Assembly: GCA_000403945.1 (NCBI GenBank)
Contig: APFI01000346.1
Span: forward strand, 1 to 28,428
DNA from: Desulfovibrio sp. Dsv1
GTDB taxonomy: Bacteria; Desulfobacterota; Desulfovibrionia; Desulfovibrionales; Desulfovibrionaceae
Length of the DNA: 28,428 nucleotides
Direction of reading: 5' to 3'
In this document: one piece after another, positions 20,976 to 28,428 of the stretch
How the letters are laid out: each line of letters starts with the position of its first letter
Position numbering within the stretch: position 1 is the stretch's first letter
Notes under the pieces: model-generated
Databases searched by the model: none
What the model was told of the DNA's origin: nothing
What the model saw: the letters and a program-made list of their open reading frames with translations, nothing else
Translations under genes and position numbers: made by a program

Positions 20976-22748
20976 ATGTCGTCCGCTCCTCATATAGACT
21001 ACACCTATGTCCACGCTGAAACTCTGGGCACCACTGGCTATTTTTCCTGCGAACCGCCGCCGTCCCTGAGTTTGGACGATGCGCTGGCGCAACTGGAAGC
21101 CGCGCCACTGGATGATTTTCTGCACCAGCATCTGCTGCGAATGCTGAGTAAAAAACGGCCGGAGGAACTGCGTGATCTGGCCGCGACCTGCTACGATGCC
21201 GTTGCCGATGCCTTTCTGCGGCCGGCTCTGGCCGGTCTGTTGCTGGAATGCGCGTTGCTGCTGCCTGCATGGCGGGAGCTGTATGGGGCCTTTTCCCCTT
21301 TCCCGGTTGACGCCGCGACGCGGCTGGCCCCGGTCGGCCCGACGGTCTATCTGCGGGCCGCGCTCCATCCGGAGCGCGAGGCCGCTGCGGCCTGGAGCGC
21401 GGCGTTTCGCGGCAATATCTGCGAGCATCACGCCCTGCCCCGGCCTGACGAGGCGGATATCCCCCCGCTGTTCAGCCCGGAAGCGCTGGAAAAAACAGTG
21501 GAGGAACTGGCGGCGCGCGCCGGTATCCTGCCCCGTGAGTACGCCCGCATGGCGGCTGAAAACTGGGAACCGCGCGAGCGGCCTCCAGCCAAGGATACGT
21601 TCCTGCGCGCCTTGGCCGCCCTGCTGGAAGCGGGCCTTATCGCCGGGCCGGAAATGCGGCACGAGGCTTCGCTCTCGCCCATCGCCCTGCTGCGTTCCTG
21701 GCGGGTGGACCTGCGTGTGCGCAACGGCCGTCTGTCCCACAGCCTGCGCGGCCAGTCCACGGCTTATGGGCGGGGGCTGTCGCTGGCCCAGGCCCGGGCC
21801 TCTTACGCCATGGAAATTGTGGAGCGGGCCAGCGCCTATGCCAGCGTGGGGCTGGGCAGACAGGAGCGCGGCGGGCAAGTGTTGGACCGCAAGCGGCCAT
21901 TGCCGCTGCTCAAAGCCCGCCATGCAGAGCTGAAGGAGCAGGACAGGGCGGCGCTGAATCCCGATCTGCTGCCGCTGGAAGCGCCCTGTCCGGACGCGCC
22001 TTTGCACTGGCTGGCGTCCCGCGCTGTGGACGGCGCGGAAGTGCTGGTTCCGGCCCAGGCCGTCTTTTTATTCTGCAATCTGGATGAACCGGGCCTTTTT
22101 CTGGCCGGAGGTTCCACGGGCCTGGCGTCGGGCAACAGCCTGGATGAAGCCAAGGTGGCAGCGCTTACGGAAATTCTGGAGCGTGACGCCGAGGCCACCA
22201 CGCCTTTCAGCCGGGCGCGCTGCTTCACTCTCAGAAGCCGCGACCCGCGTATCCAGAGCCTGCTGGAAGACTACGCGGAGCGCGGCATCCGCATCCAGTT
22301 TCAGGACATTACCACAGAGTTGGGCCTGCCCGCATACCAGTGCTTCGTCACAGCCCACGACGGCAGCGTGGCGCGGGCCACTGGGGCCAATCTGAACGGC
22401 GCGCGCGCCGCTCTGGCTGCGCTGACCGAAACGCCCTGGCCCTATGTCTGGGCGCAACCGGCCCCCTTCGGCAAGGCTTCCGGACCCGGTCTGGCCGGAC
22501 TGCCCGAGCGCGTGTTGGAAGACCTGCCGGACTACAGCCTGCCGTCGGCTGCGGCCAACCGCCGCCTTCTGGAAAGCGTCCTGGCCAGGCACGGCAGAAG
22601 CCCCCTCTATGTGGAGTTGACCCGCGCGGACCTGGATCTGCCCGTGGTTCGCGCCCTGATTCCTGGCTTGGAGCTCAATGCCGAATGGGACCGTTTTTCG
22701 CGGCCGAGCCTCCGGCTTTTCGCGCGCTACGCGGCCATGTACAGATAG
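20976..22748 (+). CDS. YcaO-family protein (ATP-dependent amide-backbone activating enzyme) with helical N-terminal domain
   Basis: 590 residues. The C-terminal half (about 245-590) is a YcaO domain. It starts AYGRGLSLAQARASYAMEIVERASAY (263-288, Glu280 and Glu283), and STGLASGNSLDEAKVAALTEILERDA (380-405, Glu399 and Glu402) follows. These are the ATP/Mg-binding elements of YcaO enzymes. YcaO proteins activate amide backbones for cyclodehydration, amidine formation or thioamidation in RiPPs and in McrA, and E. coli YcaO assists S12 methylthiolation. The N-terminal 240 residues are helical and unassigned. The C-terminus lacks the PxPxP tail of azoline-forming members. No TfuA partner or precursor peptide is adjacent; the neighbours are rplM-rpsI and decayed liv genes. 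GAGGA precedes ATG 20976. Confidence 0.85.
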   Translation: MSSAPHIDYTYVHAETLGTTGYFSCEPPPSLSLDDALAQLEAAPLDDFLHQHLLRMLSKKRPEELRDLAATCYDAVADAFLRPALAGLLLECALLLPAWRELYGAFSPFPVDAATRLAPVGPTVYLRAALHPEREAAAAWSAAFRGNICEHHALPRPDEADIPPLFSPEALEKTVEELAARAGILPREYARMAAENWEPRERPPAKDTFLRALAALLEAGLIAGPEMRHEASLSPIALLRSWRVDLRVRNGRLSHSLRGQSTAYGRGLSLAQARASYAMEIVERASAYASVGLGRQERGGQVLDRKRPLPLLKARHAELKEQDRAALNPDLLPLEAPCPDAPLHWLASRAVDGAEVLVPAQAVFLFCNLDEPGLFLAGGSTGLASGNSLDEAKVAALTEILERDAEATTPFSRARCFTLRSRDPRIQSLLEDYAERGIRIQFQDITTELGLPAYQCFVTAHDGSVARATGANLNGARAALAALTETPWPYVWAQPAPFGKASGPGLAGLPERVLEDLPDYSLPSAAANRRLLESVLARHGRSPLYVELTRADLDLPVVRALIPGLELNAEWDRFSRPSLRLFARYAAMYR

Positions 22749-22830
22749 CCCGGCCGGAATGAATGTTGTTTTTGTGAATTGCGGCAAAAGGCCAAGTGGT
22801 CTATACTAAACGGCCCATGCCTGTCGCAGC

Positions 22831-23343
22831 GACGGAAGGACCGCGCAGGATATCCGGCTTTCGAGCAGATGACCGTGCTGGAAAACATCATGGTGGGCTG
22901 CCATGTGCGCCCCCACTGCCCTTGGTGGATGGCCCCGCTGGGCCGCCGATCTATTATCGGGAAGAGGCGGACATTGCCCGTAAGGGGCGGCAACTGGCCG
23001 AGCGCGTGAACTTGGGCGATCAGCCGCATGAAAAGGCGGGCATCCTGCCCTGTGGGGCCAAGTGCCGCCTGAAAATCGCCCGCGCCCTGTCCACCTAACC
23101 GCGTCTGCTTCTGCCGGACGAACCGGCGGCGGGCATGAACCCTCAGGAAAGCCTGGAGCTGATGCATGTTACCAGCATATCCGGGACGAATTCGATCTGA
23201 CCATTCTGCTTATCAGGCACGACATGAAGGTGGTCATGGAGTACGGCGCGGCGATCACAGAGGGCGATTCCGAGGTCGTACGCAACAATCCTGTGGTCAT
23301 CCGCGCCTATCTGGGTGAGGACGTGGCGGCGCAGCATGCTTGA
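22831..23343 (+). pseudogene. livG: livG remnant (branched-chain amino acid ABC ATPase)
   Basis: LivG-like text is spread over several frames: TAQDIRL, then FEQMTVLENIMVGCHVRPHCPWWMAPL, then YYREEADIARKGRQLAERVNLGDQPHEKAGIL. ALST then meets a stop near 23097, after which come LLLPDEPAAGMNPQESLELM (Walker B region) and RDEFDLTILLIRHDMKVVM-EYGAAI. The first 80 or so residues, including Walker A, are missing. The signature LSGGxQ is altered (LPCGAKCRLKIARALST). The VCERIWVL-like segment before EYGAAI is deleted. At least four lesions make function impossible. The last codons and stop (TGA 23341-23343) overlap the following livF remnant by 8 nt, the original operon junction. Confidence 0.9.
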
Positions 23344-23962
23344 AATACGCGATCTTCATGTGCGTTACAGCGGCATCCAGGCGTGCAGGGCAGTCAGCCT
23401 TTCCAGTGCGCGCGGCAGTATAGTGATCCTGATCGGGGCCAACGGCGCGGGCAAGAGCAGCATCATCCGCTCCATCGCCGGGCTCAGCAAAACCATCAGC
23501 GGGAGATTTTCTTCATCCGGCTGACGGCAAGGTACCGGTATCCCCAGGGGCCTGAAACCTGAGGACATGGTGCGCAAGGGCATTTCCCTGTCGTCCGAGG
23601 GACGTCGCATCCTGCCGCACCTGAGCGTGGAGGAAAATCTTTATCTGGGCGCGTTTCGCGCAAGGACAAGGATGAGATCGCGGCGGACCTGGAGTGTGGG
23701 TGTACAGCCTTTTCACGCGCCTCAAGGAGCGGAACCGCCCGAACCTGTTCATGCCCGACGGGTCTTCGCTAGGCTTGGCCCCGCTGCCGGTGCGTGAACT
23801 TTTCGGGAGCATCAAGCGGACAACGCCGAAGGCAAAACCGTGCTTCTGATGGAACAGAACGCCTTTGCCGCGCTTTCCGTGCCCCATTACGCCTATACTC
23901 TGGAGGCGGACCGGGTGATGCTGGAAAATTCCAAGGTCAAGGAAGCCTGTGCGGGCGGTTGA
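23336..23962 (+). pseudogene. livF: livF remnant (branched-chain amino acid ABC ATPase)
   Basis: ATG 23336 opens a normal LivF start (MLEIRDLHVRYSGIQA) with Walker A GANGAGKSS, but a stop occurs at 23522-23524. In other frames follow GIPRGLKPEDMVRKGISLSSEGRRILPHLSVEENLYLGAF, then TRLKERN, then a jump to SSLGLAPLPVRELF, GKTVLLMEQNAFAALSVPHYAYTLEADRVML and a stop at 23960-23962. The signature LSGGEQQ and most of Walker B are missing, so an internal deletion has joined KERN to GLAP. Several frameshifts accompany it. With livG this is all that remains of a liv operon; no livK, livH or livM is seen upstream. Confidence 0.9.
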
Positions 23963-24116
23963 TCCGCTTATCCCGCCGCGTGTCTCGCACGCGTGAAAAA
24001 TTCGCGGAAGTCATACAACACACACACAAAAAAAAGCGCCTGAGGCGGCGTCCGGACGGACATCTTTCCTTCCGGAGCGCATATCTCGGAAAATACATTT
24101 ACAGGAGCTGATTGGC
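23963..24116 (+). other. Intergenic region before the DHH gene
   Basis: No gene seen. It holds a small inverted repeat CGCGTG/CACGCG (about 23977-23994), an (AC)n run leading into eight A (about 24016-24034), the short palindrome CGCCTGAGGCG and GTCCGGAC. An AGGAG ribosome-binding site lies ten bases before ATG 24117. No promoter stands out. Confidence 0.4.
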
Positions 24117-25415
24117 ATGGCTGGGAAGAAATACCGGCTTGTGACCAGAAGCGATTTTGATGGCTTGGTTTGTGCCGTGCCGTTGAAAGAAATGGACATG
24201 GTGAACGGCATCAAGTTCGTCCATCCCAAGGATATGCAGGACGGCAAGGAGGAAATCACCGGCGGCGACATCACCACCAACCTGCCGTACACTCCCAACG
24301 CGCATCTGGTCTTCAACCACCACCTTTCCGAAACCTTGCGGATGGGCGGCGCACAGCCCGAGAACTACGTCATTGATCCCGACGCGCCCTCGGCGGCTCG
24401 CGTCGTCTATGAGTACTTCGGCGGACGGGAGCGTTTTGCGGGCATCCCGCAGGAAATGATGAGCGCCGCGGATCAGGCTGATTCCGCCCGGTATTCCAGA
24501 GAGGACATCCTCGCGCCCGAAGGCTGGACCCTGCTCAATTACATCATGGACCCGCGTACCGGCCTGGGGCGCTTCCGCCAGTTCCGGATCAGCGACTACG
24601 ACCTGATGATGGAACTTATCGGGCACTGCCGCATCTATCTCATTGAGGACATTCTGCAATTGCCCGATGTGAAGGAGCGGACGGACCTCTATTTCGAGCA
24701 GCAGCCCAAGGCCGTGGAACAGATCAAGCGTTGTTCCTCGGTGCACGGCAAGCTGGTGGTGCTGGACCTGCGCGATGAGGAGGTCATCTGGTGCACCAAC
24801 CGCTTCATGCTTTACGCGCTCTTTCCGCAGTGCAACATTTCCATACACGTGCTCTGGGGCCTGAAAAAGCAAAATACGGTTTTTGCCGTGGGCAAGTCCA
24901 TTCTGGACCGCTCCAGCACCGTGAATATCGGTCAGGCCATGCTGGCCCACGGCGGGGGCGGGCATCTGGCCGCCGGCATCTGTCAGGTATCCAATGAAAA
25001 GGCCCAGGACGCGTTGCGCGAATTGATCGCCACGCTCAGCGCCCGAGTTTGCGGACGGGACTTTTTTCCGCTTGCCTTGAATGTCGGCAGTAACTATTGT
25101 TGGCGAATGGAATGCACAAAATGCCTTCCACCGGCCTTGCTGTACCTGCACCGAACGGATGTCGGCGGACGCCCGCGCCATGCGGCCCGCTGCCGGAAGG
25201 CTTACAACCTGTTTCTCAGGAGTTTTCATGCGACGTATCGTTTTTCTGTTCATTCTGACGCTGCTCATGGCCATAGGCACGCCAGCGGCGCGGGACGCTT
25301 CCGCTGCCGGGCGTCTGGTCCGGCTGCCCAACGGGCTCACAGTGTATATCCTCAGGGACGCGCGCTTTCCCCTGGTCTGCACCCGTCTGTACGTGCGCGC
25401 GGGCTCGGCCAATGA
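24117..25415 (+). CDS. DHH/DHHA1-family phosphoesterase-like protein, probably frameshifted at its end
   Basis: About 310 residues are a recognisable DHH-superfamily protein (exopolyphosphatase/oligoribonuclease-like). It has RSDFDGLVCAV near the N-terminus (the metal-binding Asp pair), VFNHHLSE (about 65-72) where the family has DHH, DPDAPSAARVVYEYFGG, AADQADSA and the DHHA1 motif GGGGHLAAGICQV (about 279-291). The last 120 residues (after LIATLSA, about 25040) look like out-of-frame translation and overlap the next gene by 188 nt. Dropping one C from CCC at 25042-25044 would give LSAEFADGTFFRLP and a stop at 25078-25080, matching expected length. Either a recent frameshift or a sequencing error. 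AGGAG precedes ATG 24117. Confidence 0.75.
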   Translation: MAGKKYRLVTRSDFDGLVCAVPLKEMDMVNGIKFVHPKDMQDGKEEITGGDITTNLPYTPNAHLVFNHHLSETLRMGGAQPENYVIDPDAPSAARVVYEYFGGRERFAGIPQEMMSAADQADSARYSREDILAPEGWTLLNYIMDPRTGLGRFRQFRISDYDLMMELIGHCRIYLIEDILQLPDVKERTDLYFEQQPKAVEQIKRCSSVHGKLVVLDLRDEEVIWCTNRFMLYALFPQCNISIHVLWGLKKQNTVFAVGKSILDRSSTVNIGQAMLAHGGGGHLAAGICQVSNEKAQDALRELIATLSARVCGRDFFPLALNVGSNYCWRMECTKCLPPALLYLHRTDVGGRPRHAARCRKAYNLFLRSFHATYRFSVHSDAAHGHRHASGAGRFRCRASGPAAQRAHSVYPQGRALSPGLHPSVRARGLGQ

Positions 25416-27846
25416 AGCACCGGGACAGGCGGGCATCAGCCATCTGCTGGAGCACATGGTTTTCAAAGGCACGGAACACCGGCCCAAAGGGCAGGTGGCC
25501 CGCGACGTGGAGGCTCTGGGCGGCTACCTCAACGCGGCCACCAGCTTCGACAAGACATGGTACATGACCGACATGCCCGCCGCCCACTGGCGCACGGGCA
25601 TGGACGTGGTCAAGGATATGGCATTTCAGGCCCAGCTGGATCCCAAGGAACTGGAAGCCGAGAAAAACGTGGTCATTTCCGAGCTTCAGCGCGGCGAGGA
25701 TTCGCCCATGAGCAAGCTCTATGAAAATCTTCAAGTGGCCGGGCTCAAAAATACACACTATGGCCGTCCGATCATCGGCTATGTGGACACCATCAAGGCC
25801 GTCACGGCCCAGGATCTGCGCGATTACGTCAAGCGCTGGTATCAGCCCCGGAATATGCTCTTGCTGGTGGCTGGCGACATTGAGCCGGACGCGGTGCTGT
25901 CCTATGCCCAGAAGCTTTTTGGCAACCTGAAGAACAGCGGGGATCTGACCGTGCCCCAACCCTTGGACCTGACTGGCGCGGCGGGCGGCCCTCGTGTGGA
26001 AGTGAGCCGTGGCCCTTGGAACAGGGTTTATCTGGGCATAGCCCTTCCCGTGCCCGGCCTGCGCGACTTGCGCTCCGTGGAGCTGGATGTACTGAGCTAT
26101 CTGCTGGGCGGCGACGGCACCTCGGCCTTCCGCCGCAAGTATAAATATGAAAAGCAGCTGGTGGACAGCATCAGTGTGGACAATATGAGTCTGGCCCGCG
26201 CGGGCCTGCTGACCATCACCGCCCAGCTGGATCCCGGCAAGCTGGAAACCTTCTGGCGGGAATTGACCGGAGATCTGGCCAAACTCAAGGCCAAGGATTT
26301 CAGCGCCGAAGCCGTGCGCCGAGCCAAGTTCAATCTGGAGAACGGCATGGACCGGGCCGGGGAAACCCTCAACGGTCTGGCATCCTGGAAGGGCGCCATC
26401 CAGTTTGATCTGGGCGGGGAGCAGGCGGAGCGCAATCTGCGTTTCTCCCTGCGCAATGTGGATGAAAACCAGTTGCAGAGCGCCATCGCCCGCTGGCTTG
26501 CGCCGGAACAGGCGCGGGTGCGCGTGCTTGCGCCGGAAGGCGCGGCCTTGCCGGACTTGGAAGCCATACTGCAAAAGAACTGGCCCGCCGGGAGCGGCGC
26601 GCAAAAGACCTCCACGGCCGACACGGCCGCCGGGAAGCGCGAAGTGGTCCGGCTGGGACAGGGCCGCACCCTGATCCTGCTTCCCGACGCCACAGTGCCC
26701 TATATTTCCCTTGATTTGATGCTGCCCGGCGGCAACGCCCTGCTCAAGCCCGAACAGCAGGGCTTGGCTGACCTGACCGCGCGCATGCTCACCGACGGCA
26801 GCGGCAAGCTGGACGCCCAGGGCGTGGAGCGCTATTTCGCGGAGCGCGCGGCTGCCATTTCCGCCAGAGCGGGCTTGCAGACTTTCGGCATCTCCCTGAC
26901 CGGGCCGTCACGCTTCAATGCCGACTATTTCAGCGTCCTGTGCGACGTGTTCTCCAAACCGCGCTTTGAGGCCAAGGAGTTGCGACGCGAGGTGGAGAAC
27001 ATGAAATCCGCCATCCGCCAGCGCGCGGACAGGCCCTTGGCCTATATGTCCGCCAAGCTGAATCCCTTCCTCTATCCCGGCGGGCAACCCTACGGCTTTG
27101 ACGGCCTGGGCACGCCACAGAGCCTGGACGGCTTTGGCCGCAAGGACGTGCAGACTTTCTGGGCCCGGCAGTCCGGCCAGCCCTGGGTGCTCTCTGTGGC
27201 GGGCAGTTTTGAGCGCGAAGCCGTGCTGGCCTTCGCCCGGAGCCTGCCCGTGCCTGAAGGGAAGGACTTTGCCGTGCCCGCGCCCGCCTGGGGCCGGGAC
27301 AGAACCCTCAACCTGAACCTGCCGGGCCGCAACCAGGCCCATCTGTTGCAGCTTTTCAAGACCGTACCGCCCACACACCCGGACGCGCCCGCCCTGATAT
27401 TGCTGCAGGCTGTGCTGTCGGGCCAGAGCGGTCTGTTGTTCAGCAGCCTACGCGACGAACAGGGGCTGGGCTATACTGTGACCGCCTTTAACCGCAGCAT
27501 GCCGGAGACGGGCTTCATGGCCTTCTACATCGGCACCACGCCGGACAATGTGGAACAGGCCCGCAAGGGCTTCGCCGGGATCATTGCCGAACTCAAGGCC
27601 AAACCCCTGCCCAAGACTCTGCTGGCCGCCGGAAGCAACCGCCTGCTGGGCGAATACCTGCGCGACAGGCAAAGCTTGGCGGACCGCGCCGGCGAAGCGG
27701 CCACGGACGCCGTGCTGCGCTATCCGCAGGATTTCCAGAAGCAGCTGCTGGACAAGGCAGCCGCCTTGACTCCGGCGGACGTGCGGGCTGTGGCCCGCAA
27801 GTACCTGGAACCGGCCAATGCCTATGAGGTGACCCTCTTGCCGTAG
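25228..27846 (+). CDS. M16-family zinc metallopeptidase, exported, two-domain
   Basis: 872 residues. A signal peptide (MRRIVFLFILTLLMAIGTPA, cleavage probably after ASA near residue 26) directs it to the periplasm. The N-terminal M16 domain has the inverted zinc site HLLEH (His72, Glu75, His76), with the third ligand Glu152 (ISELQRGED) 76 residues later. The second, catalytically silent M16 domain (about 475-872) keeps the substrate-binding SSLRDEQGLGYTV segment. Together they form the clam-shell of pitrilysin/PqqL-like enzymes that degrade peptides. ATG 25228 has CAGGAG five bases upstream; earlier in-frame codons back to 25081 lack this and would overlap the end of the DHH gene. A terminator follows. 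Confidence 0.93.
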   Translation: MRRIVFLFILTLLMAIGTPAARDASAAGRLVRLPNGLTVYILRDARFPLVCTRLYVRAGSANEAPGQAGISHLLEHMVFKGTEHRPKGQVARDVEALGGYLNAATSFDKTWYMTDMPAAHWRTGMDVVKDMAFQAQLDPKELEAEKNVVISELQRGEDSPMSKLYENLQVAGLKNTHYGRPIIGYVDTIKAVTAQDLRDYVKRWYQPRNMLLLVAGDIEPDAVLSYAQKLFGNLKNSGDLTVPQPLDLTGAAGGPRVEVSRGPWNRVYLGIALPVPGLRDLRSVELDVLSYLLGGDGTSAFRRKYKYEKQLVDSISVDNMSLARAGLLTITAQLDPGKLETFWRELTGDLAKLKAKDFSAEAVRRAKFNLENGMDRAGETLNGLASWKGAIQFDLGGEQAERNLRFSLRNVDENQLQSAIARWLAPEQARVRVLAPEGAALPDLEAILQKNWPAGSGAQKTSTADTAAGKREVVRLGQGRTLILLPDATVPYISLDLMLPGGNALLKPEQQGLADLTARMLTDGSGKLDAQGVERYFAERAAAISARAGLQTFGISLTGPSRFNADYFSVLCDVFSKPRFEAKELRREVENMKSAIRQRADRPLAYMSAKLNPFLYPGGQPYGFDGLGTPQSLDGFGRKDVQTFWARQSGQPWVLSVAGSFEREAVLAFARSLPVPEGKDFAVPAPAWGRDRTLNLNLPGRNQAHLLQLFKTVPPTHPDAPALILLQAVLSGQSGLLFSSLRDEQGLGYTVTAFNRSMPETGFMAFYIGTTPDNVEQARKGFAGIIAELKAKPLPKTLLAAGSNRLLGEYLRDRQSLADRAGEAATDAVLRYPQDFQKQLLDKAAALTPADVRAVARKYLEPANAYEVTLLP

Positions 27847-27877
27847 CATTCGCGCTTGACGTTTGAAACGCGCGCTC

Positions 27878-27912
27878 CGCCCCGGTCAGCAATGGACGCG
27901 GCGGGGCGTTTT
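27878..27912 (+). terminator. Rho-independent terminator of the M16 peptidase gene
   Basis: CGCCCCG (27878-27884) pairs with CGGGGCG (27902-27908), with an inner GTC/GAC extension and a bulge, followed by TTTT. It begins 32 nt after the stop codon. Confidence 0.75.
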
Positions 27913-28037
27913 CCGTCCTTGCAGGGGCCATCCGACTAGGCCATCTGTAAAGCATCCTTGGAAAATAACGGACATGATCCGCATCTCATGGAGATGGCAG
28001 GAAGTCCGCTTCATACCTCGCTGCCTCTGGCATCCCG

Positions 28038-28349
28038 ATGTTGCCTGCCGCCCTGGAATACGTGCGTAACCGGGTCATTCCGGACAGTCTCACCTATGGC
28101 GGACGTCCGCGCGAGGCCGGACCGCTGCTCTGCCTGTGGCCTTCATGGATCGCGGCATCACGGCTCCGAGCATGGCGGAAATCCGATTAGGCGGCGAGGA
28201 ATGCCAGATCTGTTTCAAGCCGGACACGGATGCGCGTGTGGCCAGGCATGCTCAATAAATCTTGTTTCTGGTTTGCGCCCATGCCGCCGGAACAGCGCGA
28301 CCAGGTGCAGGTCTGCATGATCCGCTACATCCGGGAATTGGAACAATAG
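28038..28349 (+). pseudogene. Broken gene, possibly PilZ-type, C-terminal part readable
   Basis: Coding-like sequence continues through three frames: MLPAALEYVRNRVIPDSLTYGG (from 28038), after a shift near 28140 AFMDRGITAPSMAEIRLGGEECQICFKPD, and after a shift near 28252 FWFAPMPPEQRDQVQVCMIRYIRELEQ with stop TAG 28347-28349. The last segment resembles the C-terminus of PilZ-domain proteins (aromatic-rich strand, then C-x-RYIRxLE helix), but the RxxxR and DxSxxG c-di-GMP motifs are not visible, so the assignment is weak. No ribosome-binding site precedes 28038 and upstream sequence (27920-28037) shows no clear frame. Nothing recognisable follows up to the window end. Confidence 0.5.
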
Positions 28350-28428
28350 GTACAATCGACTGGCGTTTCCACCAGCGGTGCCTTCGTACGGATGGACAAT
28401 TGCGAACTGCTTCATCCCATTGACATTA

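Noticed and set aside
24016..24034. (AC)n run followed by eight A as a phase-variable repeat
   Set aside because: Lies outside any coding frame and only about five units long; could affect promoter spacing but no promoter elements flank it.
24099..25487. Long minus-strand frame opposite the DHH gene
   Set aside because: Shadow of the plus-strand coding sequence: composition is unlike a protein, it has no ribosome-binding site, and it overlaps both DHH and M16 starts.
1..28428. CRISPR array, toxin-antitoxin pair, prophage genes
   Set aside because: No regularly spaced repeats, no typical small antitoxin/toxin pair and no phage structural gene was found on either strand.

Overview
The window looks like the chromosome of a sulfate-reducing delta-proteobacterium of the Desulfovibrionaceae (Desulfovibrio in the broad sense). 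This is inferred from the flavour of the proteins (FabI, GrpE, DHH-family protein, MCE operon), the high G+C coding sequence with strong third-position bias, and the gene mix. No 16S or other decisive marker is present. Most of the window is dense, ordinary chromosome. Two patches of decay (1-1700 and 22.8-25.1 kb), plus a broken gene at the right edge, stand out.

Region 1 (1-1800): remnants of two insertion sequences. An IS5-family transposase is cut off after about 70 codons, and an ISL3-family transposase is broken by two frameshifts. They lie just beyond the 3' end of a tRNA-Ser(GGA) gene on the minus strand, a classic integration hotspot. Region 2 (1856-5293, minus): a compact set transcribed hisD - purC - fabI - two tiny membrane-protein genes, with a good promoter in front of hisD. 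Region 3 (5294-6120): divergent grpE with a candidate heat-shock-type promoter and a perfect triple 21-bp repeat in its N-terminal coding part.

Region 4 (6189-10857, minus): an overlapping five-gene operon with an Mla-type (MCE) lipid transport system: STAS-MlaE permease, MlaF ATPase, MlaD-like MCE protein and auxiliary lipoprotein. A REC/HD-GYP response regulator is translationally coupled at its end. Region 5 (10939-13695): polA, whose proofreading domain has lost its catalytic residues. Region 6 (13806-17568): a three-gene plus-strand cluster that I consider the best candidate for something undescribed. It contains a GNAT/FemAB-like + TraB/GumN fusion, a stand-alone paralogue of the GNAT-like half, and a radical SAM protein with a C-terminal cysteine set. 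Region 7 (17584-19719, minus): an exported protein of unknown function, preceded by a long HD-domain protein with a YfbR-like metal site.

Region 8 (19872-20950): rplM-rpsI with a near-consensus promoter, a structured leader and a strong terminator. A YcaO-family protein follows only about 26 nt after that terminator. Region 9 (22831-23962): livG and livF pseudogenes, remains of a branched-chain amino acid ABC transporter. Region 10 (24117-27846): a DHH/DHHA1 phosphoesterase-like gene that appears frameshifted at its end and carries NHH instead of DHH, then an intact two-domain M16 zinc peptidase with a terminator. The right edge (28038-28349) holds another broken gene. Together these breaks suggest that accessory functions are being lost here while the housekeeping genes stay intact.
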